DNA from: Acidimicrobiales bacterium
GTDB lineage: Bacteria > Actinomycetota > Acidimicrobiia > Acidimicrobiales > SZUA-35
Reading direction: 5' to 3'
Assembly: GCA_024638815.1 (NCBI GenBank)
Contig: JAHEJM010000020.1
Coordinates: 1-32,793 of the forward strand
DNA length: 32,793 nt
Part shown: positions 1 to 6,842 of the stretch, piece after piece
Layout: every line of letters begins with the position of its first letter
Numbering within the stretch: position 1 is the first letter of the stretch
The notes under the pieces: generated by a model
The model's input: the letters and a program-made list of their open reading frames with translations, nothing else
Told to the model about the DNA's origin: nothing
Databases searched by the model: none
Position numbers and translations under genes: made by a program

Positions 1-1
1 G

Positions 2-478
2 TGGTTGATCGGAGCGCTCAGCCTGGCTTCGGTTGGTTCGATCGCCTTCTTGTGGTTCGTTGCGGTGATCCGGCGTCGCCTCGGTGATCGCGAGGACCGG
101 TTCTTCGCCACCGTGTTCTTCGGTTCTGGAATCGCGTATGTCGCGGTCTGGCTCATCGGCGCCGGCGCTCTGGCCGCTCCTGCGGTGGCCATGGCGCAAC
201 TCGATTCCGCAACGGTCACCCCGGCATCGGCGTCGCTGGCGGGAGGTATCGGCGGGTCGCTGATCCTCGTGGTGGCGCCACGCCTGCAGGCGGTCTTCAT
301 CTTCTCGACCTCGACGGTGATCCTCCGCAGCCGTGTCCTACCCAAATGGCTCGCCTTCGTGGGGTATTTCTGCGGGCTCGCTCTCTTCGTGGTCCCATTG
401 GTCACCCAGCCAGCCGGATTGGTCTTCCCGGCTTGGGTGTTCATCATGAGCGTCGTGCTGATGAGGAGGCGCCCTTGA
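2..478 (+). CDS. Membrane protein, 3' part (start lies left of the window)
   Basis: The reading frame is open from the first base of the window, so the true start is probably further left; a TTG at base 5 is available but has no visible ribosome site. The roughly 158 visible residues are strongly hydrophobic with about four membrane spans and short basic loops such as IRRRLGDRED and the C-terminal LMRRRP. No family is recognised. Its TGA stop overlaps the TTG start of the following SulP remnant, so the two were probably co-transcribed and perhaps worked together in the membrane. Confidence 0.7.
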   Translation, partial: WLIGALSLASVGSIAFLWFVAVIRRRLGDREDRFFATVFFGSGIAYVAVWLIGAGALAAPAVAMAQLDSATVTPASASLAGGIGGSLILVVAPRLQAVFIFSTSTVILRSRVLPKWLAFVGYFCGLALFVVPLVTQPAGLVFPAWVFIMSVVLMRRRP

Positions 479-762
479 CTGGGCTGAGGGTGTCGAGGCA
501 CACCTTCGTTGGCAGCGTGATAGCCGGTCTCGTAATGGCTCTCGTGAGCATCCCGGGGGGGATCGCCAATGGCTTGCTCGCTGGGGTGAATCCAATCTAC
601 GGCGTCTATTCGATGATCGCCGGTACGACGGTGGCGTCGTTCTTCACGAGCTCGGTCATCATGAACGTCGACTCCACCGGCGCGACGGCGTTGGCCACAT
701 TCGACGCTCTCGGCGACGTCGCTCCCGAGGACCAGCTCGGTCACCTCGTGGTGCTGAGCTGT
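475..762 (+). pseudogene. SulP-family anion transporter, truncated after the N-terminus
   Basis: SulP/SLC26 proteins are membrane anion transporters, usually 450-600 residues or more. The start is a TTG at 475, overlapping the upstream stop as TTGA and preceded by a GAGGAGG ribosome site six bases away. The first 95 or so residues read as a SulP N-terminus: an amphipathic lead, then a first span containing IAGLVMALVSIPGGIANG, then PIYGVYSMIAGT, and VDSTGATALATFDAL. Homologous-looking sequence stops near 757, exactly where a direct repeat begins, and the frame then runs through unrelated sequence to a stop at 937-939. This is a broken gene, apparently cut by a rearrangement or insertion. Confidence 0.7.
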
Positions 763-889
763 GGGGCCCGAATATTCGGTCGTGGCGTTGACCTGCGGTT
801 TCGCGTGTGTCAATGCTCGAGTCCTGTTTGTTGGGTTTTGGCCTGTGGGGGCCGGAAATTCGGTCGTGACGTCTTGACCAGCGGAAACG
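756..889. repeat. Two imperfect direct repeats (756-797 and 846-889)
   Basis: Two segments of about 42 bp, 90 bp apart, share most positions. Both contain GTGGGG, then a CCG-rich stretch, ATTCGGTCGTG, a CGT/TGACC block and GCGG. The first copy carries the palindrome CGAATATTCG; the second has GGAAATTCGG at that place. The first copy begins exactly where the SulP gene loses homology, so the pair may be the end of a mobile element or a rearrangement junction. No transposase is visible beside it. Confidence 0.5.
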
Positions 890-1062
890 GCCTCTGTCAG
901 GCTGCTGCGAGGTCCAGCCAGTCGGACTTGGTGGGGTGAGGGTTAAGGGTTGTAATCCCCCCTCCGACGCGAACCCCCACGCTCCGCCGCGTGACGGCGC
1001 ACACGAGCGCCCGGAGCAGAAACGACCACTGGCGTCCGCAGTCGGCCACCTCCGGAGCGCGA

Positions 1063-1434
1063 TCAAAACGACCCTGCACTCGACGGGTCGAGCCTTCGCG
1101 CTGCCCGGCAACACCGGCGCCGCCCCGGGTCACCCAAGGACCGCATTTCGGCTCGGTCGTCTTCGGACAATCTCGGATCAGTCTCGAAGTCGATCACCGG
1201 ATCGTCGTCCCACTGGTTCGACACTGGTGGTGGCGGGCCTGCCGCGCAAGCTGTCGTCCATACTTCGAGCGCTCGTGCCCGCAGGTCGGCGGACCCGGGT
1301 CCGGAGCCGGTGGATGCTCGTTCCAGCAGCTCCCGTTCGGCCAAGGGTAGGGAAGCGTGGATCTCGTCGGCCCACGCCTGTAGATCGGCGTGATGTCGCC
1401 GGCGGTCCTCGGCGGTCGTGCCCGGCTTCCACAC
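1063..1434 (-). CDS. Hypothetical protein, possible remnant
   Basis: This 123-residue frame starts at a GTG (1434). The first 95 residues look coding: helix-rich and charged, with DLQAWADEIHASLPLAEREL and a WDDDPVIDFETDPRLSEDDR segment. After that it turns into an arginine/cysteine-rich tail typical of a wrong frame, suggesting a frameshift near 1140. No family is recognised and no convincing ribosome site is seen. The stretch from 890 to 1500 otherwise holds no supported gene. It sits between the SulP break and the tRNA-derived repeats, so it may be a scrap of a mobile element. Confidence 0.25.
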   Translation of the reverse strand: MWKPGTTAEDRRRHHADLQAWADEIHASLPLAERELLERASTGSGPGSADLRARALEVWTTACAAGPPPPVSNQWDDDPVIDFETDPRLSEDDRAEMRSLGDPGRRRCCRAARRLDPSSAGSF

Positions 1435-1530
1435 CGTGATGACACTACCCGAGGTCGGTGACAGGCTCGGTCCTGTCCCCGCCGCGTCGCCTCCCGAGTG
1501 GTGGCAGGATCGACCGGGGATCTTCTTTTT

Positions 1531-1545
1531 TCAAGGTGAGGGTCG
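1531..1545 (+). repeat. Truncated third copy of the tRNA-Gly 3' segment
   Basis: Fifteen bases, TCAAGGTGAGGGTCG, match the beginning of the 42-bp tRNA-derived repeat at 1723-1764 and, like that copy, follow a CTTTTT run. The match stops after this point, so this is a broken copy, about 190 bp from the full one. Confidence 0.45.
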
Positions 1546-1722
1546 TGGTCTGTCGTTCACCGCGAAAGAGTGGAGTCTGAGGGCCGGGATGTCCATCGTG
1601 TCGGATGGTATATCGGTATACGGTGTGGCTGGACGGGGCCGGACTGGCTGGACGAAATCCGGACAGAACCGCATGAAACGGGGCTCACCGGACGGGCTGG
1701 ACGGTTCCGTGAACCTTTTTGC

Positions 1723-1764
1723 CAAGGTGAGGGTCGCGGGTTCAAATCTCGTCGTCCGCTCCAC
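1723..1764 (+). repeat. tRNA-Gly(GCC) 3'-half, attachment-site-like repeat (left copy)
   Basis: The 42 bases are identical to 27352-27393 in the same orientation. They read as the 3' half of a tRNA-Gly: the GCC anticodon end (GCC at 1721-1723), AAGGTG, the T-arm GCGGG-TTCAAAT-CTCGT, an acceptor strand CGTCCGC, a discriminator T, and an encoded CCA followed by C. The 5' half expected for tRNA-Gly(GCC) is absent: the preceding bases do not pair with the anticodon stem. Tyrosine integrases commonly recombine into tRNA 3' ends, and a broken integrase ends 33 bp to the right, so this is most likely an att site or its scar. Confidence 0.7.
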
Positions 1765-1796
1765 GGGAACTCAAGTCGGAGTTCCGCAACCGCAGG

Positions 1797-2157
1797 TCAG
1801 GCCGGGTCTTCGGACTCGGCTTCTGCCTTTTCACCCCGTCGTCTGTCCATCCTTTGTCCATCTATTCGGACGGTTTTGTCGAGAATCTGACCGATGGTGT
1901 CGGCCGCTGCCTGGTTGCCGCTGTCGACGAAGTGGCTGTAGACGTTCAGGGTGGTCGCCGGTCGGCGTGTCCGAGTCTGCCTGCTACCACCGACACCGGC
2001 ACCCCAGCGGTCAGCATCGTGGTGGCCATGAAGTGCCGTAGATCATGGAGCCGAACACCATCGAGGCCCGCTCGATCGCGCCACCGGGCCCAGCGCTTCG
2101 ACACTCCGTCCTGCCGCCACGGTTCGGACCCGTCCGCCTCGTAGGAGTGCGGTCGAG
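1797..2157 (-). pseudogene. Tyrosine recombinase (integrase) C-terminal remnant
   Basis: This is the catalytic C-terminus of a phage-type integrase. It shows the HDLRH motif (conserved His-x-x-Arg), then AGVPVSVVAGRLGHA with the downstream His, and after a frame change TTLNVYSHFVDSG, which holds the nucleophilic Tyr. The frame break is a one-base deletion near 1964: the second integrase scar at 21.4 kb has GTCGGGCG where this copy has GTCGGCG. The N-terminal two thirds are missing; at about 2157 the sequence switches to a transposase remnant. The C-terminus faces the tRNA-derived repeat, the usual arrangement at an integrated end. It cannot be active. Confidence 0.75.
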
Positions 2158-2160
2158 GTC

Positions 2161-2560
2161 GATGAGTTCGCCGTGGATATGGCGGTGGCCCCAAGTTGGG
2201 TTGTTGGTGGCCATCGCAAAGATGAGTCAACGGGGCTTGGCAGAGTTGCTGGCCGGCCCGGTCGCGGTGGTTGGGTCCAGTGGTGGGCGACGCGGTGCGG
2301 GTGTCAACCCAGGAGCGTCTCTGGGGTCACGAGTCAGCCTTGGCCTGTGGGTGGGGGAGCGCGGCCGTAATCGTCGCCGAGGAGGCTTCGGTGGTCGTTG
2401 AGTTGGGGCTTGTCGATCTGACGGCGCAGGACGGCGAGCTGGTGTCCCAAGACCATGATCTCGAGGTCCATCGAGCGGTCCGATCTGACGGCGAGGCGGG
2501 CGAGGGACGCAACGAGCGGTAAGAAGTTTGGGCCCGGCTGTCCAGTATGGAGGGGCGTTT
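2161..2560 (-). mobile_element. DDE (integrase-core) transposase remnant
   Basis: Joining frames on the minus strand gives a recognisable order: LARLAVRSDRSMDLEIMVLG, HQLAVLRRQIDKPQL, a TPETLLGWHRR-like piece now holding a TGA, and then MATNNPTWGHRHIHGELIDL. The last resembles the NPxWGYRRIHGEL block of insertion-sequence transposases with an rve domain (IS481/IS3-like). Several frameshifts and the stop make it dead. The three acidic catalytic residues would lie beyond the break at about 2160, where the element is fused to the integrase remnant. No terminal inverted repeats were found. Confidence 0.6.
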
Positions 2561-2670
2561 GTGGTCACGGGTCACGACCGAGCATTCGGCCCCTCAGGCG
2601 ATACCGACGCCATCGATACCGCCTTGGCAAACACGACATCGGCAATTGACATCGCCGAGCGCCAAGTTGA

Positions 2671-2802
2671 TCAGCGATCCAGCAGACGGGCGCCGAGCCC
2701 GCTGAGCAGCATGAACATCACCAGCGCCGCAACCAGCAGAACGACGGGGCTCAACAGCGCTTCGACCACCATCTCTTGAATCGGTGTGGTGACGATCTCC
2801 AT
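2671..2802 (-). CDS. Small single-span membrane protein, 43 residues
   Basis: The ATG at 2802 follows GTGGAGAT closely; the ORF ends TGA at 2671. The product has an amphipathic, acidic N-terminus (MEIVTTPIQEMVVEALL), one hydrophobic span (about residues 19-37, VVLLVAALVMFMLLSGLGA) and a short RLLDR tail. It begins 32 bp after the stop of the UPF0104-type gene on the same strand, so it is the last candidate gene of the leftward operon. It resembles small accessory subunits of membrane complexes in size only. The short spacing of the ribosome site lowers confidence. Confidence 0.5.
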   Translation of the reverse strand: MEIVTTPIQEMVVEALLSPVVLLVAALVMFMLLSGLGARLLDR

Positions 2803-2834
2803 ATCTCCACTGTGACAGCGCAGAATGGACGTCT

Positions 2835-3926
2835 CTATCGGGCATCGCCCTGGACCGACCCTGAGAACCCTGACTCGGCATCAGGGGCGTGGCGCCAGCT
2901 GCGATTGGCTCGCCAGTACAGATAGGCCAGCACGCCAAGGGGTATGGGTAGGAAGTAGGTGAGGAACCGGAACATCAGCACGCCGGCCACCACAGCGGCC
3001 CTCTGCGACGCTTCGAGGTCGATGGTGAGGGCGGCCACGTAGCCGAGTTCGACGACGCCAACCCCGCCGGGGGTGATAGGGAGGGCCGAGATGAGGCGGA
3101 CGAAGGCGAAGGCGGCCAGCACCGCAATCCAGCTCACCGTGTCCTGATCAACCCCGACCAAGCGCAGGGCGGTGAGGAGCACGATGGCCAGCGAGAGGTG
3201 GCTGACGAACGATGCGAGGGTCAGCGCCTTCCACCGCGAAGAGACCAGATCAACGGTGTCGGCTCGGAATCGAACCACCGCAGAACCCCAGGTCGTGACA
3301 GGATCGCGGCCAGCGAGCCGACGCAACCGCGAGACGACACGACCGGCCCGGTCACCGATGGCTCGGGCCAGGTGGTCGCTTCGGAGGAGGAGGGCAAAGA
3401 ACACGATGCAGGCAATCAGGGCGGCGACTCCGGTCAGGGCACTCACAACCAGGGCAGTCGACACGCTTCCCTCGATCGCCAGGAGGCAGAGCGTGACCAC
3501 GGGGAACCCGAGTTTCATGAAGTTGTTCCAGATCCCGGAGATAACCACCGAGCGGGCGATCGACGCCGGCGTGAACCCCCACGATCGGCACATTGCGTAG
3601 GTCACCCCCACCCCCACGGCGCCGCCGGCCGGCACCGTGTTGGATATGGCGGTCGAGGCCTGGTTGACGACGGCGGCCCGCGGATAGGAGAGACCGGGGA
3701 GGGCGGCCACCATGACGAACCAGTAGGTGACCAGGTTCCATCCGGCGACGATGAGCAGCAAGGCCACCTCCCACCAGCTCATGGCGACGATGGTTGCCCA
3801 TACGTCGGAGTAGCTGGCGATCCGGGGTAGGACGCCGGCGAAGACGGCCACGACCACCGCCACCGAGAGGGCGATCCGCAACCCGTTCCGGAAAGACCAT
3901 TGCTCAGGCGTGGTCGGCTCGGTCAT
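2835..3926 (-). CDS. UPF0104 / LPG-synthase-TM-type flippase-like membrane protein
   Basis: A 363-residue polytopic protein with about eight spans. Landmarks of the lysylphosphatidylglycerol-synthase TM-region family are NQASTAISNTVPAGGAVGVG near the N-terminal third, a central cytoplasmic loop, and the C-terminal ALPITPGGVGVVELGY block followed by RAAVVAGVLMFRFLTYFLPI. Family members lacking the soluble aminoacyl-transferase domain, as here, are thought to move or handle lipids or lipid-linked intermediates across membranes; the substrate is unknown. The ATG overlaps the stop of the PAP2 gene as ATGA, indicating translational coupling. With a phosphatase directly upstream, a role in flipping or recycling a lipid phosphate is plausible but inferred. 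Confidence 0.85.
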   Translation of the reverse strand: MTEPTTPEQWSFRNGLRIALSVAVVVAVFAGVLPRIASYSDVWATIVAMSWWEVALLLIVAGWNLVTYWFVMVAALPGLSYPRAAVVNQASTAISNTVPAGGAVGVGVTYAMCRSWGFTPASIARSVVISGIWNNFMKLGFPVVTLCLLAIEGSVSTALVVSALTGVAALIACIVFFALLLRSDHLARAIGDRAGRVVSRLRRLAGRDPVTTWGSAVVRFRADTVDLVSSRWKALTLASFVSHLSLAIVLLTALRLVGVDQDTVSWIAVLAAFAFVRLISALPITPGGVGVVELGYVAALTIDLEASQRAAVVAGVLMFRFLTYFLPIPLGVLAYLYWRANRSWRHAPDAESGFSGSVQGDAR

Positions 3927-4519
3927 CGCGACCTCTCCGAGGTCAGGTGGACGGTAGCAGCTCGACCGGCGAGTACGCCGACGGCGGCCCCGCCCACAAC
4001 ATCAAGCGGCAGATGAGCCCCGACATAGATCCGGGCTCCTCCTGTCGTAGCGGCCAAGGCGGCTGCGACGAACCGAGCCCGGGGGGAGAGCCGCGAGGCC
4101 GCGATGATGGCCAGCGTGGTGGCCACCGCGGCGTGACCTGACGGGTAGCCCAGCCCGGACTGCTGATGGCCGCGGATCGAGACCGCGTCGAGATGGCAGG
4201 CCGGCCGACCACGGCCCACCATTGTTTTGATGGCCTTCACCCCGGCCCAGACCGTGATCCCGGCGAGCAGGGCGGCCCGCGCTCTACGGGCTTGGCCCGA
4301 CCGACGGAGCAGGTCCGACACCACAAACACGGCGGCCAGCGACCCGCTCTGCATTACCGCCCAGACCGGAGAGTGGAGCCGGTCGGGGGCACCGTTGATC
4401 AGGCGGAACAGCTGCTCCTCGGGGTCGCTCACCTCTCGGCGGCGCGCTGCGATCGAGCTGGCAATGAGGGCGGCAGCCGCCACCACCGGGATGGCGGGAC
4501 GGACCAGGCCACGCGTCAT
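3923..4519 (-). CDS. PAP2-family membrane phosphatase
   Basis: The 198-residue protein carries all three PAP2 signature motifs: KTMVGRGRP (98-106), YPSGHA (125-130) and ARIYVGAHLPLD (162-173, with the catalytic His and supporting Asp). PAP2 enzymes remove phosphate from lipid phosphates such as undecaprenyl pyrophosphate or phosphatidate at the membrane surface. About five or six spans are visible, with the active site facing outward in typical members. The start chosen is the ATG at 4519, which overlaps the upstream lipoprotein stop as ATGA; the frame is open upstream but that part is an arginine-rich shadow. Its own stop overlaps the next ATG. Unlike the fused PAP2 domain further upstream, this copy keeps the active-site residues. 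Confidence 0.9.
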   Translation of the reverse strand: MTRGLVRPAIPVVAAAALIASSIAARRREVSDPEEQLFRLINGAPDRLHSPVWAVMQSGSLAAVFVVSDLLRRSGQARRARAALLAGITVWAGVKAIKTMVGRGRPACHLDAVSIRGHQQSGLGYPSGHAAVATTLAIIAASRLSPRARFVAAALAATTGGARIYVGAHLPLDVVGGAAVGVLAGRAATVHLTSERSR

Positions 4520-5058
4520 AGCTCCTCGTCGATGAAAGTCTCGCGAATCGACCGATTGATCTCCGAGCGGGGGACGAGTGTCAACCGGGCCTGGAGATCG
4601 ATGGCCAGGGTGGCCGAGACGTCGGGGTCGAAGTCGAACTCCCAACGAACGCAGCCGCCGTCGAAGATGTAGATTCGCTCGCCCAGGAATCCGGGTTGGA
4701 TCCGCCCGATCGCCTCGTACGCCGGGACCCCACTCTGATCGCTCGGGACCAGGACGGCATCGGTGATGTCGCAATGCCGGTCGAAGACGAGCCGGGCCGC
4801 ATCCGTCCCGGCTCGATCCGAGTCCAACCGAACGACGCTACCGTTCTGGTCGACCCTGACGCTGTCGACCTCCCAGCCGTTGGGGAGGGGTTCAAGGCAG
4901 GGAACGAGCTTGGCGGTCGGGACCGACTGGGCGACGATCAGCTCCGATCCCCCGCCGACGCACAAGGGCGGGGGCAGGGCCTGCTCGATGGAGCAGGCAA
5001 CGCCTATTAGCCCAACGACTACGATGAGGGGGATGAGGAGTACACGGTTTGTGGTCAT
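4516..5058 (-). CDS. Putative lipoprotein, 180 residues
   Basis: The N-terminus (MTTNRVLLIPLIVVVGLIGV then Ala-Cys) is a short hydrophobic signal ending in Cys22; the residues before it are a weak lipobox because Gly stands at -3. The mature part is soluble with several cysteines (PLCVGGG, LVPCLEPL, RHCDI, GGCVRWEF) that could form extracytoplasmic disulfides. I do not recognise the fold. The ATG at 5058 overlaps the kinase-fusion stop (ATGA) and its TGA overlaps the PAP2 start, so it lies inside the coupled cassette. It is probably the exported component of this membrane system. Confidence 0.75.
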   Translation of the reverse strand: MTTNRVLLIPLIVVVGLIGVACSIEQALPPPLCVGGGSELIVAQSVPTAKLVPCLEPLPNGWEVDSVRVDQNGSVVRLDSDRAGTDAARLVFDRHCDITDAVLVPSDQSGVPAYEAIGRIQPGFLGERIYIFDGGCVRWEFDFDPDVSATLAIDLQARLTLVPRSEINRSIRETFIDEEL

Positions 5059-6707
5059 AGCAAGCCGATGTCGGAGAGGTTGTCGAGGAAGATCGAGAGT
5101 AGCGAGGCCACGATCAGCGCCACCCAGGCCGTAAGGCCGACTCGCCGGAGCGACCAGCGCTGAATGGCCACGGGCTTTCGGTCCGGGGCAAGACTGCGGA
5201 ACTGGTCGAGCAGGGCTCGACCGTCCCGACGGACCTGAGCTCGCAGCTGCGAGGGCAGCGTTACTCCCCGGGAGGCAGCGAAGGCTTCGGCGATCTCGTC
5301 TTCGCTGAACTGGAGCAACGCCCGCTCGTAGACCAGCTCGGGCGAACTCCCAAGCGCGAGCACCAGCATCATGTTGGCTAGGTCGACGGCCTGCCGCCAG
5401 GGTGAGGGGCGGACCTGGGCGAAGGCCACGTCGATCAGCCGGGGCTTGCCGTTCTGAACCATGACGTTGGCCGGCTTGATGTCGCGATGGGCCAGCCCGA
5501 CCTCCCACAGCCGGGCCACCTCGGCCAGCCCGGCGTCGATCAGCTCGACGGTAACCTCCATCTCGCTGATCTCTTTGGCCCCGGTCAGGAACTCGGTCAC
5601 CAACAGGTATTCCCGCTCGGGTGTGATCTCAATGAGCCCGAGCGGTTCGGTGCAACCGATGCCGGCTCGGCACATTACGTGAAGCATGTAGTCCTCGTGC
5701 TGGACGAGTCGCCGGACGGACGTGAAGTGCTGCTCATCCTCGAGGCGGCCGTAGAGGAGGGTTCGACCGAGCTTGTAGGACCGGTCGGAGCGGAGATGGT
5801 TCCGGGCATACAGCTTGGCGAAGATGTCGGGTCCGTCCCGCTGGCTGATGCGGAGTGGTGTCGACCCTGCCGAGCCCTCGAGTCCGACCGGCCTGATGTC
5901 GGTGGCCACGATGCCAAGCTGTTCTCGCAAGCCGAGCGTGATCGCCTCACCCCGGGCGCCGGTGACGTCGAGGTGAGCGGTCTTGCCGGTCCCATAGGCG
6001 ATGGGGAAGATGCGTTCCGGAGCAGCCACGCGGTAGAGCAGCAGGGTGATGGCAACCCCGGACGTGGCCGCCGATAGGACATCGCTCGGATGGTCGACCC
6101 CGACATACACCTGGGCCAGGCCGAATACCACGACCATGGCAGCCGCAGCAAGGGCCCAGATCCGGCGCCACCGACCCAACGGGGTCAGGGTCAAACCGCC
6201 GGCAACCAGGGCGGTGGTCATCAACGCCACCGGTTGCGACGGTTGAGCGAAGCCCTCCCAGTGGCCGATCTGGGTCACCCCCAGCGGCCGGGGACGGGAC
6301 ATCTCCATTGAGACGACGGTGGAAAGGGCGGCCACCACCGTGAGGGCGGCGATCAACAGCAGCACATGTCGAATGCGTCGGGCGGCCAGACCGCCGATGA
6401 TGATGCACCAACCGATGATGGGTGTGACCCACGACGTGCCGAGGCGGTTGATCCGCTGCATGGTTGGCGTCAGCCAGTCCTTCCGGTTGTCCACGATGGG
6501 ACCGGCGATCCCGAGGTCCCGCTCCGTGATCCAGATCGCCGGTGCGTCCGAGAAGACGATCCAGGCCCAGATGACCGCAAACCCGACAAAGGCCACCAGC
6601 CAGGCGATGGCCGCCCGGTTCAGCTCGTGGGGCAGCGGCGGCGGCTCCCCCGACGGTCGTCGCCGCCGCCCTTGCGGCGATTGACGCTCGGCCACCAGGT
6701 CCGTCAT
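5055..6707 (-). CDS. PAP2-like membrane domain fused to a protein-kinase-like domain
   Basis: The 550-residue protein has three parts. Residues 30-225 are a PAP2-like membrane region, but its active-site motifs are altered: MEMSRPRP (134-141) has Glu where Lys is expected, QPSQPV (155-160) replaces PSGHA, and AQVYVGVDHPSDV (198-210) lacks the usual Arg while keeping His and Asp. Residues 285-510 are kinase-like: a candidate ATP lysine in IFAKLYA (K298), the catalytic loop HRDIKPANV (407-415), and LIDVAF (424-429) where most kinases have DFG. A final span lies near residues 520-535. A likely reading is a membrane sensor with a non-catalytic PAP2 fold and a cytoplasmic kinase. It is coupled on both sides by ATGA overlaps. 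Confidence 0.85.
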   Translation of the reverse strand: MTDLVAERQSPQGRRRRPSGEPPPLPHELNRAAIAWLVAFVGFAVIWAWIVFSDAPAIWITERDLGIAGPIVDNRKDWLTPTMQRINRLGTSWVTPIIGWCIIIGGLAARRIRHVLLLIAALTVVAALSTVVSMEMSRPRPLGVTQIGHWEGFAQPSQPVALMTTALVAGGLTLTPLGRWRRIWALAAAAMVVVFGLAQVYVGVDHPSDVLSAATSGVAITLLLYRVAAPERIFPIAYGTGKTAHLDVTGARGEAITLGLREQLGIVATDIRPVGLEGSAGSTPLRISQRDGPDIFAKLYARNHLRSDRSYKLGRTLLYGRLEDEQHFTSVRRLVQHEDYMLHVMCRAGIGCTEPLGLIEITPEREYLLVTEFLTGAKEISEMEVTVELIDAGLAEVARLWEVGLAHRDIKPANVMVQNGKPRLIDVAFAQVRPSPWRQAVDLANMMLVLALGSSPELVYERALLQFSEDEIAEAFAASRGVTLPSQLRAQVRRDGRALLDQFRSLAPDRKPVAIQRWSLRRVGLTAWVALIVASLLSIFLDNLSDIGLL

Positions 6708-6805
6708 CGGGCCACCGTCCGGGCTCGACGAGCGATCTCGCCGGGCGGTTCCCGGCCCTCCGGCGATACCGGCGGACCACCACGTTCAATCGCTCGGCCG
6801 GTCAT
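6704..6805 (-). CDS. Small leader ORF, 33 residues
   Basis: An ATG at 6805, preceded by a GGTGGGGG stretch, opens a 33-codon frame rich in Arg, Pro and Gly whose TGA overlaps the ATG of the PAP2-kinase gene. The peptide has no hydrophobic span or known motif. It may be a leader that couples translation of the operon, or only an extended 5' leader; the four-base overlap is the sole positive evidence. Confidence 0.35.
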   Translation of the reverse strand: MTGRAIERGGPPVSPEGREPPGEIARRARTVAR

Positions 6806-6826
6806 GGGACCCCCACCGCCTGTTCG

Positions 6827-6842
6827 TGCAATACTACCAGTG
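6827..6842. promoter_or_regulatory. Divergent promoter with overlapping -10 boxes
   Basis: On the plus strand, TGC-AATACT (6827-6835) is an extended -10 placed about seven bases before the GTG at 6842, which has no ribosome site and would be translated leaderless. On the minus strand the same bases read TAGTAT (6836-6831), a good -10 for the leftward operon. Neither direction has a convincing -35. The whole gap between the two coding regions is 36 bp. Confidence 0.45.

Noticed and set aside
1531-1764. Minus-strand ORF beginning MERTTRFEPATLTLAK
   Set aside because: This is the familiar artefact of translating the antisense of a tRNA 3' end; it lies over the tRNA-derived repeats.
1689-1764. 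A complete tRNA-Gly gene at the left repeat
   Set aside because: The 5' half does not form a D-arm or pair with the anticodon stem, and the acceptor 5' strand GCGGACG is missing at the right distance.
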